Shown here in pieces: positions 1 through 9,455 of a stretch of 64,000 bases of DNA; the stretch's first letter is position 1; each line of letters starts with the position of its first letter. The DNA lies in NCBI GenBank assembly GCA_964035575.1, contig OZ037913.1:1210660-1274659 (forward strand), read 5' to 3'. Position numbers and translations under genes: made by a program. The DNA comes from Rhynchopus sp. YZ270_cl-10 (Eukaryota > Euglenozoa > Diplonemea > Diplonemida > Diplonemidae). The notes under the pieces are model-generated. The model was not told where the DNA came from. It saw only the letters and a program-made list of their open reading frames with translations, and ran no database searches.

Positions 1-96
1 ACTCCCGCGCCTGCCCCCACACTGGGACCCCAACCAAAAAATAGTACCCGCCCCCATACGCCCCCAAACTCACCCCCGAATCAGGTGGAAAGACGG

Positions 97-496
97 TAAC
101 AAGAACGATCTCTTGACTTGCTACCCACCAATGCTCCCTTCCTTTTTCAAGGGGCCTTGCAAGTGAACAACACTCATGTGAGGACCACCTTAGAAGGAGG
201 GTAAGGACCAAAATGAAGTCCCGAGTTATTTTGTGGGGATGTTTTTTGAGAAAATCGAACTTAATTGTGAGTCTTGTTGACCCTTTCAGCCCTGAGTAGG
301 ATTTGCACTCCTTCTCCATATGGCTCAAAGAACGTACACAAGAAAATATTGATTTTTTCACAAAAAGAATCGCTACTATTCCCTATGTGGGCTCAATAGT
401 ACCTGCCGAGTGGGGGATGTGTTTTGAATTTGGAACCACCCTGAATATTGTGTTTGTCCTGTGTTTTTGTTTTTGTTTTTGTTTTTGTTTTTTTTT
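97..496 (+). repeat. SINE-like repeat, copy 1 (tail interrupted)
   Basis: About 395 bp here reappear at 1394-1789 with no difference that I can see. Both copies begin near TAACAAGAACGATC and end in a (GTTTTT)n tract. The tail of this copy is cut by the inverted-repeat element at 497-907. Short open frames within it are repeat-derived and not genes. Confidence 0.8.
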
Positions 497-907
497 TGAG
501 GTGATCCAGTCTCACGCTTTTTCACACATTTTCACTTGGTTTCACACTTTTTCACATGGTTTCACGGTGTGAAAAAGTGTGTACGAAAGTGAAAAAAAAA
601 CTGCTTCACGCACTCTGAGTGGATTCCTCCAGAAAAAAAACTTGGTGTTTTCACATGGTTTCACACATTTTCACTTGGTTTCACATATTTTCACATGGTT
701 TCACACATTTTCACTTGGTTTCACACATTTTCACTTGGTTTCACACATTTTCACATGGTTTCACATATTTTCACTTGGTTTCACACATTTTCACCTTGGT
801 TTCACACATTTTCACTTGATTTCACACATTTTCACCTTGGTTTCACACGTTTTCACTTGTTTTCACACGTTTTCACGGTGTGGAAAAGTGTGCGCTGGAT
901 CACCTCA
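497..907. mobile_element. Small inverted-repeat (MITE-like) element with internal minisatellite
   Basis: The ends are a perfect 13-bp inverted repeat: TGAGGTGATCCAG at 497-509 and its complement at 895-907. Further inward the ends stay loosely similar. No coding capacity is seen. It sits in the T-rich tail of the SINE-like repeat, so a target duplication cannot be told from the T-run. The interior is mostly a 20-21 bp minisatellite. Confidence 0.65.
650..870 (+). repeat. 20-21 bp minisatellite (TTTCACACATTTTCACTTGG)
   Basis: About ten imperfect copies of a 20-bp unit run head to tail inside the 497-907 element. Variants carry CACATGG or CACCTTGG endings. Units of the opposite strand (GTGAAAAAGTGTG) occur just before it at about 568-580, so the array can fold back on itself. 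Confidence 0.85.
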
Positions 908-1387
908 TTTTTTGTTATCCTCAATTCCACCACCAATTCAAGGAGCCTCTGCTCCATTGGCACTCCTGCATTAATCAGCTGCAACCGGAGGCCGATATTC
1001 ACCCTACTTTACTGCACATATGCTCGGGAGGGACATATCCCGTGCCTTTGTTGACCTGCAATACAAGCGTGCAAAATATAACGCATCTTTTTTTCCTTTT
1101 CTGTTGAAACCCTGTTGCTGGATGCAGGTCTTTATTTCTGTCATGACAATGATGTGCTCTACAGGGTTCGAGAACCTGAGTGCAGAGGTTGTTGTGGGTT
1201 TTCAGATGCGTCGGCACTAATGTCTTTGTATTCAAATCACTTTTCAACCTACCTTCCTTCACCCCCCCTGTAAGGGTAACCGTAGGTGAAGTAAGGTATA
1301 TATTACTATTTTCCCTTTTTTGTTGACTCCTTCAGCACCGACTGAATGATTACCTATGCAGTAGTTGGCCTGCTTCTGCCTTTCGAC

Positions 1388-1808
1388 TTTAATTAACAAG
1401 AACGATCTCTTGACTTGCTACCCACCAATGCTCCCTTCCTTTTTCAAGGGGCCTTGCAAGTGAACAACACTCATGTGAGGACCACCTTAGAAGGAGGGTA
1501 AGGACCAAAATGAAGTCCCGAGTTATTTTGTGGGGATGTTTTTTGAGAAAATCGAACTTAATTGTGAGTCTTGTTGACCCTTTCAGCCCTGAGTAGGATT
1601 TGCACTCCTTCTCCATATGGCTCAAAGAACGTACACAAGAAAATATTGATTTTTTCACAAAAAGAATCGCTACTATTCCCTATGTGGGCTCAATAGTACC
1701 TGCCGAGTGGGGGATGTGTTTTGAATTTGGAACCACCCTGAATATTGTGTTTGTCCTGTGTTTTTGTTTTTGTTTTTGTTTTTGTTTTTGTTTTTGTTTT
1801 TGTTTTTG
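1388..1808 (+). mobile_element. SINE-like retroposon, copy 2, with TTTCGAC target duplication
   Basis: The second copy of the 395-bp repeat ends in about eight GTTTTT units. TTTCGAC occurs immediately before it (1381-1387) and immediately after the tail (1809-1815), which reads as a 7-bp target-site duplication. A simple-repeat 3' tail plus duplication suggests a non-LTR-type retroposon. I see no pol III A/B boxes and no reverse transcriptase, so the class is inferred. Confidence 0.55.
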
Positions 1809-2257
1809 TTTCGACATTCACCCACCATCTAAAAGGACATCACTGAAGATGTCCACCCTTTCGAATACATCTGTATGATTCTTAGGACTGAAACAGGGCT
1901 AATGTCAGAAACCCATCTACGGAAGTTTCAACTTATACATGAAATATTGACTTTTCTTTTTCACGTTTTGCAAAACATACATCATAAAAAAGAAGAGAAA
2001 GATGGGAACATTTTTGTTGATCTCTATACCTATGCTATCAATTTATTGCACGCATGTGTTTGAAATACTGTTGTTGTTGTTTTTTGTTCACATCCACAGA
2101 GCATACGACAAAAGACCACTCGTCCCACCTTCTTCTTTGCACACCACACCCATCCACACTCCTGTGACCTGAACCTTCCGTTCTGGATCATTCATCAGTG
2201 TCCCTCTCGTTCCCTTTGTTTGTGAACACTTGACCACTACAGACACACCACTTCACT
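1809..2257. other. Spacer upstream of the first gene
   Basis: No gene is recognised. It contains a short hairpin (GGACATC at about 1831 and GATGTCC near 1850) and an AT-rich stretch near 2035-2085. That stretch resembles 45440-45475 (CAATTTATTG followed by GCATGTGTTGAAATA-type sequence). The last 100 bp are likely promoter and leader of the gene at 2258. Confidence 0.5.
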
Positions 2258-2884
2258 ATGTCTATTGTCTACCGCACCATCAGAGACGACGAAAACCCCG
2301 CTAACGGGCTTGGTGCGAAGAACCCCAACGCAAACTACAAGGTGTCAGGACACATCCAGAACCAGAGCAGGCAAAACCTTCGGACGCAGTACATCTCCAC
2401 AACACGTTGGTTTGGTGAAGCTGAGAAGTACGCACTCCAGGATGAGTGCAGGATGGTCGAGATCGACCTGGACATCGTGGAAGACGAGGGTTGCGAGGTC
2501 ATCGACGTGTCCACAAAGCAGAGGGCACGCGATGTGATGGTGACTGCGAAAGGCACGTACCCTTTTCGTGCTGTGAACTTTGCTGCGAATACCGAAGAGG
2601 TGTTGATTGTGGGTTATGTCCCTTGCGAAGCTATTGAGAGGATGCATGAGTACATCGATGGTGTCAGAGTCACAACTGAGTTCAGCTGGGGGGACGACGA
2701 CGACGACGAGGACGAAGATGACGATGACGGTGATGAAGGTGAGGACGAAGATGAAGACGAGGATGATTCCGACGATGATGATGACGACAGCTACGACGGT
2801 GCTCGCTGTGTCACGTGCAACGATCCCGTCACTGTGCCCCGTACCTACAAGGGCACCAGCTTCAAGTGCAGAGGATGCAGGTAG
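2258..2884 (+). CDS. Possible ADP-ribosyltransferase-like protein with acidic tail and C-terminal zinc ribbon
   Basis: A single-exon protein of 208 residues. Residues 5-9 read YRTIR, 47-49 read STT in a strand-like context (QYISTT), and 111-118 read NTEEVLIV. Order and spacing match the R, S-T-[ST] and E motifs of R-S-E ADP-ribosyltransferases, where the catalytic Glu lies just before a VL[IL] strand. This is motif resemblance only. Residues 145-182 are almost entirely Asp/Glu with some Ser and Gly. The C-terminus has C184-x2-C187-x16-C204-x2-C207, a likely zinc knuckle. The stop follows one residue after the last Cys. The start is the first ATG in frame. It could equally be an uncharacterised family with a similar fold. 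Confidence 0.6.
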   Translation: MSIVYRTIRDDENPANGLGAKNPNANYKVSGHIQNQSRQNLRTQYISTTRWFGEAEKYALQDECRMVEIDLDIVEDEGCEVIDVSTKQRARDVMVTAKGTYPFRAVNFAANTEEVLIVGYVPCEAIERMHEYIDGVRVTTEFSWGDDDDDEDEDDDDGDEGEDEDEDEDDSDDDDDDSYDGARCVTCNDPVTVPRTYKGTSFKCRGCR

Positions 2885-3960
2885 TGCGTGTCTGTGCTTC
2901 TGTGCTTCTGGATCGCACACAATGGGAACAATGCACTTTCCAAAAACAACCTTCTCCATCTCAACAGCGCAAGGGAACACATACACAATCCTCTGCTGTT
3001 GGGTTCTTTAGATATTCTTGCCTCTCCCTCCCCTCTCCCTCTGTGGAAAGATTGACCCCACAATTTTGATTTGCTGTGTTTCATATTTTATTTCACTGAA
3101 CTTGCCTCCCTTTCCTCCATCTGTTGCCAAGGTGACTAAAGAACGAGTCTCAGGCTATCATCTAACAAAGTGTTCTTTCATTATGCAGACGCATACAGCT
3201 TCGGCGTTCATGTCTTCTTCTCTTTCTTTAGTTGACTTTGTTCTTTAGTATTCACATTTATGCAACAACACACCATATTGGATGTATCTCCTTGTACTTT
3301 CCATTCTTTAAAATATGAAACTAATTGCCGTGTTCGTACACATTGTCAACCGTACTAGTGTTCGACCTTTTCAGGATTTTTCTGGAAGTTTGACCTGTTT
3401 TACGGACAATAATTTGTACTCATGCGGTGTCTTTGTTTTCAAACCATAATAAAATTGATATTTCCTCGAGCTTCAGGATATGCACAGAACCTATTCTTGC
3501 GACGTGGTGCTGTCTTTCCCACAAGCACGTTTCTCAGCAGAGCTTTTTATAAGAGCTTTGTGGGGATGATTTTATCCCTTCCTACACACTTTTCTTTGTT
3601 TTTTTGTGACGGACGTAACCCCCCTGCAAGTTCAAAGAGTGATTCAGCTCTTCTTGTGGGGTCTTCCGCGCATGTGGTGCCGTCCGAGAGGTATTTATTC
3701 AGTGCCTGCGTCCGCCGATGAACGGTGAGGCGTTGCACTTTCAACTTTTCTTTTTGTGGCAGTGAATCCGTCTTTTTCTGGCTTCACACACTAAATACAC
3801 CAAACCTGTACCTTGCATGTCCATGATGTGAAGTGAAACGTAACAAAAAATGTAGAAAAAACTTCCAATTGAACCCTCCCAGTACTCTGCACTCTGCACT
3901 CTGTACTGCCTTCTTCTCCCTATCATCCTCCCACCACCCACACCACATGCAGACTACGCA
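2885..3960. other. Intergenic spacer, no gene seen
   Basis: AT-rich sequence with only short, composition-driven open frames. Three copies of CACTCTG run at about 3887-3907, just before the next gene, probably in its leader. GAGGCGTTGCACTTTCAACT near 3727-3745 resembles sequences near 23205 and 34799. Confidence 0.6.
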
Positions 3961-6900
3961 ATGCGCTCCCCACGGCGCGAGACGTCTTATGAAAGCAACG
4001 CTTCGCAGCATGAGGAGATCCACCGCGTGCGTGCAGAGCTGCGTACCCTAAGGGAGCATGAGGCTGCAGACGTGTCTGCCTTCAAGGCAAGTGCGCAGCA
4101 GACGATCGAGGAGAAGAACCACGAGATCCACACACTGCGCATCACCGTGGACGATCTGCTGCTCGAGAACAACCGACTGCGCATCCTGCTCAAGCGTGCG
4201 CAGCAGCCGCAGGAGGTCACCGTGTGCACAGACTGCCTGCGTGCGAAGGAAGTGACCGCACAGCAGGCCGCCACCATCGCACGTCTGCAGTCACGTGTCG
4301 AGGCCACGCAGCGCACGACGCAGGTCGACACCACTGCACAGCGGTATATGGAGCGCCAGCTTGCGACCTACATGCGCAACCTTGGTGCACGTGTTGAGGA
4401 GCTGCAGTCACTGAGCGACAACATCGAATCCTCGCTTGACAAGAAGACGCTTGTGTGCAGTGCGGAGAACCTTTATGAAGATGAGGCTGCCAGCGGCATC
4501 GACGTTGACGCAACGACAGTCGGCTGCCATCCCGACCCTGTGAGCGTCGGGCACGAGGTGGAGGTGGTGATCATCACACGCAACGCTGAGGGCATGCCGT
4601 GCCGTGGCGCGTCTTCGGCAGACTTCGAAATCTCTGCAGTCGGCGGTGTGGCGGACATCTCTCGTGTCACAGGAGCACGTTCCTGCTTCAGCGTGACGTT
4701 CGTCCCTACAGAGGTCGGCCGCTGCGGCGTGGTGGTGAACTACCGTGGCCACCGCATGTCGTGCACCACCTCAAGCGTCCGTTCCAGTGAAAATGTGGAC
4801 CCTAAGCAGACTGCAATCATGCTGTCGCCAAACCCCGTCAAGGTCGGCACACGTGTCACAGGAACCATCATCACAAAGAACGCACAGGGTGTGGTCACCC
4901 GCATCCCTAACATTGCTTCCTTTGGCCTGCACGCCCTGGGGAATGCGGCAGACCTGTCGAGCCTGGTGCAGTGTGGAGGAAGCTCTTCGCAAGGCATTTT
5001 CACGTTTCTCCCTGTCATGGTTGGGCGGAGTGGCGTAACGCTGTCGTGCGACGGCATCACGAAGACCGCTGCTGTCGAAGTTGTGGACGTGACAACACCC
5101 GCCATCAGCACGATGCACACTGTGCTGAGCTGCTCACCCAACCCTGCAAGGGTGGGTGAGGAGATCACAGTGATCCTCACAACACGCAGCGGTGCTGGCA
5201 TCCCGACGGCGGGCGCGTCTGTGGAGGACCTTCGCAGCCTGCGTCCTGTGGGGGGTGCTGCACAGTTGCATCCGTTTGAGACGATTTCGCCGTCAACGTT
5301 CCGGACAACGTTTGTGGCGAGAAAGAACGGCTCTGCGGGCATTGCGCTGTCGTTCATGGGGCTGACGCTGTACGCTACGACGGCGGCTGTTTCTTCTTCA
5401 GACGAGTTCGATGCGTTCAAAACGACGATGACGTGCAGCACCAGCGACTTCTCTGTGGACATGCCTGCAGACATCATCATCACTGCACGCGACCGCTGGG
5501 GTGCACCGTTCCCCTGCAGAAGCGAGTCGATGTGGAGCCTCTCTGCAGAGAACGCTGCCATCGAGATCATGTCGCTCACGAAGGCAAGCTGCTCCACACT
5601 GCGTGCACGCATCAGGCCCCTCCGCTCAGGGTCGATCCCTTTGGAGCTCATGCACTGCAGCTCCTGTGTCGGCAAGATGGTGCTTGAGGTGTGCCCACGC
5701 AGAAGCTGGGACCCTGCGCACACCCAAATGATGCTCAAGAAGGACGTCGGCGACGACGCGCCAGTCAGTTTCCTGCTTTCGGAGGAGGACGCCCTCAGCA
5801 CGGTGAGCCACCTGGACACAGTGCAGCTTGTTGTCACGACACGTTCTGCGGACGGAAGGCTTGCCATCGGGCCCTCCCCAGAATCGATCTCTGTGCTAAG
5901 TGTGGACGCGACGCCAGTTGTGCAGGTCTCGGAAGGTGTCTACGTGATGCAGATCTACAACTTCGAGCCAGGCGCGCAGGACATCCAGCTGGACGTCGAC
6001 GGGACGATCCTGACTGTCACCGTGCGTGTCACGACTGCGGGCCGTATGGCGGACCCGCGCTACACCCAGGCAGAGTGCAGGCCCTCTGCAGTGTTCGTTG
6101 GCGACACAGTGTCGACGGTCATCTCCTTCTTCGATGCGGAGCAGTGTGCGGCAGAGGCGCCTGACCCGTCACATCTCCTGCTAGAGCCAATTGGGAGCAT
6201 CTCGGAGCTGACCCGTGTGGCACCACACGGGCCACGTGGCGCCACGACCTTGGAGGTGTTGTACATGGCTGAGCAGACGGGCCCCTGTGGGGTCGTCGTT
6301 CGCCACGGGAACTGCTCGTACACCTGCACTACCACAGTCTGTTCGCTTGACTCGCTGACCTCAGGTCCATGCCACATCGCTGCCACGGACGTTGCGCTGA
6401 CACCACAGCCGGTGCGCCCGGGGCACCAGGTGCAGTGCTACATCACTCTACGCGACTACAGGTTTGCGCCCCTCCACAACGTCCCAGTCGATGCCATCAA
6501 CGTTGTGCTGCTGCCTCTGGAAAACACGGCGAAGGTTTCCTCCAAGGTGCGGCGCGTGCCTGGGACAAGTGGGACGTGGGTGACGTCGTTCACTGCTGGG
6601 CTGCGTCCTGGTACCACTGGGGTGGTGGTGGAGGTGAACGGACACCGCATAGAGGCGACGACAGTTGTGGAGGACGACCCGTTTGGGGCGATTGACGACG
6701 AGATTCAGAGACTAAGGGAGATGACGAACAGACTGCACGACGACACCGACAGAGAGACAGCAGCGGCTGCAGAGACGCGACTGCGCATAGAGGATCGCAA
6801 CGAGCCGCGTGTCGCTGAAGACCAACTCCACGAACTGGAGCTGGCACGTGCCCGACACGTCACACAGAACGAAGCAAAGCGCTCCGCACGCAACATCTTC

Positions 6901-7353
6901 CCCCACTTTGGCCTCGAGGTCACCGACAGTGTCAAGTTTTCAAACCGCATGGGTGGCCCTGGAGGGCGTGTGGAGTACCTGGGGGTCAAGGTTGTGGCGG
7001 TGAAGGGGGCTGCACAGAAAGCGGGCATCACGTCGGACATGATCATCACACATGTGACAGGGCGTCCTGTGGAGTTCCTCTCGGACTTCAAATTCCTTGT
7101 GCGCGACTCTGAGCCTGGCGTCGCAGTGAACTTTACTGCACGCGATCGGGAAGGGGAGGCGCGTGAGTTCAAAGTTGTGCCCGACAAGTCTGGTGTGCCG
7201 TCCTCACAGCGGGTGGGGTACACGAGGCGGATTCGGGTGAGCGCAGTCGACATCGATGTGCTTGCAGACCAAGACGGCAGCACGCCACGTCGGTCAAGGA
7301 CACCACAACGCAGGTATGTTGGTAGACACATGAATCAGATTTTCTCTTTTTAA
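3961..7353 (+). CDS. Coiled-coil, Ig-like repeat and PDZ scaffold protein
   Basis: A long open frame of 1,130 residues without placed introns. Residues 1-165 are coiled coil with a Glu/Arg-rich heptad pattern. About seven repeats of roughly 95 residues follow (about 178-900), each opening with a form of SPNPVxVG and closing on GVxVxxxGH-type strands, as in filamin (ABP280) or bacterial-type Ig repeats. Residues 905-970 are a second coiled coil, and 975-1075 form a PDZ domain (GVKVVAVKGAAQKAGITSDM, then a GxPV loop). This points to a cytoskeletal scaffold. The neighbour at 9456 uses the same PDZ and filamin-like parts. The last codons before TAA overlap a GTATGT at 7315, so a short 3' intron and a different C-terminus are possible. 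Confidence 0.8.
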   Translation: MRSPRRETSYESNASQHEEIHRVRAELRTLREHEAADVSAFKASAQQTIEEKNHEIHTLRITVDDLLLENNRLRILLKRAQQPQEVTVCTDCLRAKEVTAQQAATIARLQSRVEATQRTTQVDTTAQRYMERQLATYMRNLGARVEELQSLSDNIESSLDKKTLVCSAENLYEDEAASGIDVDATTVGCHPDPVSVGHEVEVVIITRNAEGMPCRGASSADFEISAVGGVADISRVTGARSCFSVTFVPTEVGRCGVVVNYRGHRMSCTTSSVRSSENVDPKQTAIMLSPNPVKVGTRVTGTIITKNAQGVVTRIPNIASFGLHALGNAADLSSLVQCGGSSSQGIFTFLPVMVGRSGVTLSCDGITKTAAVEVVDVTTPAISTMHTVLSCSPNPARVGEEITVILTTRSGAGIPTAGASVEDLRSLRPVGGAAQLHPFETISPSTFRTTFVARKNGSAGIALSFMGLTLYATTAAVSSSDEFDAFKTTMTCSTSDFSVDMPADIIITARDRWGAPFPCRSESMWSLSAENAAIEIMSLTKASCSTLRARIRPLRSGSIPLELMHCSSCVGKMVLEVCPRRSWDPAHTQMMLKKDVGDDAPVSFLLSEEDALSTVSHLDTVQLVVTTRSADGRLAIGPSPESISVLSVDATPVVQVSEGVYVMQIYNFEPGAQDIQLDVDGTILTVTVRVTTAGRMADPRYTQAECRPSAVFVGDTVSTVISFFDAEQCAAEAPDPSHLLLEPIGSISELTRVAPHGPRGATTLEVLYMAEQTGPCGVVVRHGNCSYTCTTTVCSLDSLTSGPCHIAATDVALTPQPVRPGHQVQCYITLRDYRFAPLHNVPVDAINVVLLPLENTAKVSSKVRRVPGTSGTWVTSFTAGLRPGTTGVVVEVNGHRIEATTVVEDDPFGAIDDEIQRLREMTNRLHDDTDRETAAAAETRLRIEDRNEPRVAEDQLHELELARARHVTQNEAKRSARNIFPHFGLEVTDSVKFSNRMGGPGGRVEYLGVKVVAVKGAAQKAGITSDMIITHVTGRPVEFLSDFKFLVRDSEPGVAVNFTARDREGEAREFKVVPDKSGVPSSQRVGYTRRIRVSAVDIDVLADQDGSTPRRSRTPQRRYVGRHMNQIFSF

Positions 7354-7394
7354 GATGACTTCGTTGGTACACGAAGCACTCATCTTCTTTGTTG

Positions 7395-7429
7395 AAGGTA
7401 CATACCACGAGAGGGCTTTGTATCTCAAG
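7395..7429 (+). repeat. Dispersed 35-40 bp motif, copy 1
   Basis: GGTACATACCACGAGAGGGC followed by TTTGTATCTCAAG. The same motif recurs at 23255-23290, 26384-26423 and 45377-45412. This copy lies about 40 bp past the stop of the PDZ protein gene. Confidence 0.75.
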
Positions 7430-7731
7430 ACTGAGACACACTTATTTTATTTATAATCGTCATGTTGATGTACCTTTTTGTCCGAAGATTTCTTCGAAGA
7501 GTCTACAATGCAATCAAATTACCGTCTTTTGAAAAAATATGGACCAGAAATAACATGGACCAGAATAATGATGGACCAGAACAATCATGGACCTTTTGGG
7601 ATTTTTTTTTTTTATGGACCTATTTTTCTGGTCCGACATATGTGTGGGGTTTTTTTGTACTTGTCCAGAATTTTGACAGGGAGTCGCGCGCGCGAAGCGC
7701 GTGCGACGACCGCTTGTGTGGGGAGAAAGCT

Positions 7732-7870
7732 CGGAATGGGTCTACCGGGCCACATATAAGCCGAGATGCCCCGCCAACGTGCGGTACCGAAAGCCCGGAA
7801 TGGGTCTACCGGGCCACATATAAGCCGAGATGCCCCGCCAACGTGCGGTACCGAAAGCTCGGAATGGGTC
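7732..7870 (+). repeat. 64-bp tandem repeat, 2.2 copies
   Basis: Units start CGGAATGGGTCTACCGGGCC at 7732 and 7796, and a third partial unit starts at 7860. The two full units are near-identical. They are much more GC-rich than the surrounding element. Confidence 0.9.
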
Positions 7871-8176
7871 TGAAAATGGACAAGTTCAAAAAAAAAAAGC
7901 CTACCACAGATGGACCAGAAATAACATGGACCAGAACAATGATGGACCAGAACAATTATGGACTTTTTGGGATTTTTTTTTTTTTCGGTGACATGACACT
8001 TGTGACATATCGTAGGAAATCTTTTAGTATGCGCGAAGACGATTCTTGTGCTCCTCATTCTCCCCACACACTATGTCAATACAACAGGTTAGACCGTTTG
8101 GTCTGGGAGGGTTTGGGGTTTCTTCTTTCTCTCAGTTCAATCTTGAACAATTTCGAGAGGAGTTTTATTTATTTTT

Positions 8177-8212
<36 letters not shown>

Positions 8213-8277
8213 AGAAGGGAGTAGGTTTCATCGTCAGAAGAACCCACCCTATTCAAACCCAAACCTTTGTATTGTAG

Positions 8278-8392
8278 TGTGATCTGGGGTGAGGAAGCGT
8301 TCCAACTTTTCAACCTCTTCCCCAATTTACCTTTCACGCCTTTTTTACCCTCCCCCGTTTTAGAATCAACAGAGAGTGTACGTTAAGATTTT
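8278..8392 (+). repeat. Repeat shared with 25497-25610
   Basis: GTGAGGAAGCGTTCCAACTT opens both copies, and TTTAGAATCAACAGAG close to AAGATTT ends both. The middle is diverged. This copy lies at the right end of the 7522-8432 element, and the other lies inside the intron of the small gene at 25135. Confidence 0.8.
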
Positions 8393-8432
8393 ATGGACCT
8401 ATTTTTCTGGTCCATAATTTTTCAAAAGACGG

Positions 8433-9455
8433 TACTTATAAAACCATTTCTCCCCACAGCCCCTCTCTTGGGACACCAAGCACTCGCGGGTCACCTAGAC
8501 CCCCATCGCCATCTCGTTGACAAGCAGTTTAAAGCTCCAAACCCCCCTGCCCCAGCACACAACCTTTCTTGAAGGGACGCGAAAAGAACATACATTAGAA
8601 GTGTTGCGACCATCATCAGCCAAAAAAAGGGTTTCTTTTTCGCAGTATGTCCTTTCGTCCTCAGAGACGTTTGGGACGTGACAAAACCCCTTTTGTTTGT
8701 ATGAGAGGGCACATTCGCGTTTATCTTTTAATTCTCTTTTCTTCTCCATGACTTATCTTCCCCGTTAGATGTTTATTCACCCCCATCCTCCGACGTTAAA
8801 ATGAAAAAATGGGATGTAAAAAAAATGAAGATATGAAGCTAAGTTTGCCATGCTTCACATAAAAAGCCATATTTTTATAGTATCCGCGAGATTCTAGAGT
8901 AAAGGAAAGAAGGGCAGCGCGCGATAGTGAGTGTTACGTGTAGAAGGGCGTCCATGCAAAGGTGCTCTCTCTCTCTCTTAGAAATAGAGCAAACTCAAAC
9001 AGGGTGCAGCTCCAGTTTAAATTTATTTTTTTTAGATAATCCTGCACAACATTGAACAAGCGTTGTTTATTATGTTTTGGTGGTACCACGATTTTCGCAA
9101 AGCGAACCCCGCAAAAACGCGGTTGTCAGAGGACCACCATTTGATTGAAAAGCGCTGGCAGGGGGGTTTTTTTCTTTTTTTGAATTAGAAGCTACTGTAG
9201 CACAGTATACGCAACCATGCCAACATACCCCCCTCGCTACCTCCAACTTCTTTTCTGTGTTTCCTCCCTTTCCTTATAGTACTCAATAGTAGTGCGATGC
9301 CGCGTCCCTTCAGTTGTTAGGATGCCAGTGAAGCTGCACCAAAGGGGTGTGTGGCTAAGGTCTTCTTCGATGTCCTCCAGAGAGTTGTTATTTGTGCAAT
9401 GCAAACAAGGCATGGACTGTTTTAACACACACCACCACACCCACCAGAGTCCACG
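8433..9455. other. Intergenic spacer, no gene seen
   Basis: Mixed AT-rich sequence with no convincing open frame on either strand and no repeat shared with the rest of the window. The final bases, rich in CACACCACCACACCCACCAG, lead into the ATG at 9456. Confidence 0.55.

Larger units (their letters stand above)
7522..8432. mobile_element. 911-bp MITE with 29-bp terminal inverted repeats and TA target duplication
   Basis: Bases 7522-7550 (CCGTCTTTTGAAAAA then TATGGACCAGAAA) match the complement of 8404-8432 at 28 of 29 positions. TA flanks both ends, as for Tc1/mariner-type insertions. TGGACCAGAA recurs three times near each of 7539-7583 and 7911-7955, in the manner of subterminal repeats. 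The interior holds a 64-bp tandem repeat, a GC-rich palindromic patch near 7684-7712 and an A-run of about 29 at 8179. No transposase is encoded, so it is non-autonomous. Confidence 0.8.

Noticed and set aside
97-1789. The 395-bp direct repeats as LTRs of a retroelement
   Set aside because: They do not begin TG or end CA, end in a microsatellite of variable length, and enclose no element genes. The tail and flanking duplication fit a SINE-like retroposon better.
303-1878. Two identical small frames (WLKERTQENIDFFTKRIATI)
   Set aside because: They are parts of the duplicated SINE-like repeat and end in the simple-repeat tail.
4740-5867. Minus-strand frame of 375 residues opposite the Ig-repeat gene
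   Set aside because: It is the shadow of a GC-rich coding frame. The + strand protein has clear repeats and a PDZ domain.
7462-8282. A 250-residue frame across 7462-8214
   Set aside because: It lies almost wholly inside the MITE, including its tandem repeat and poly-A, and has no coding character.
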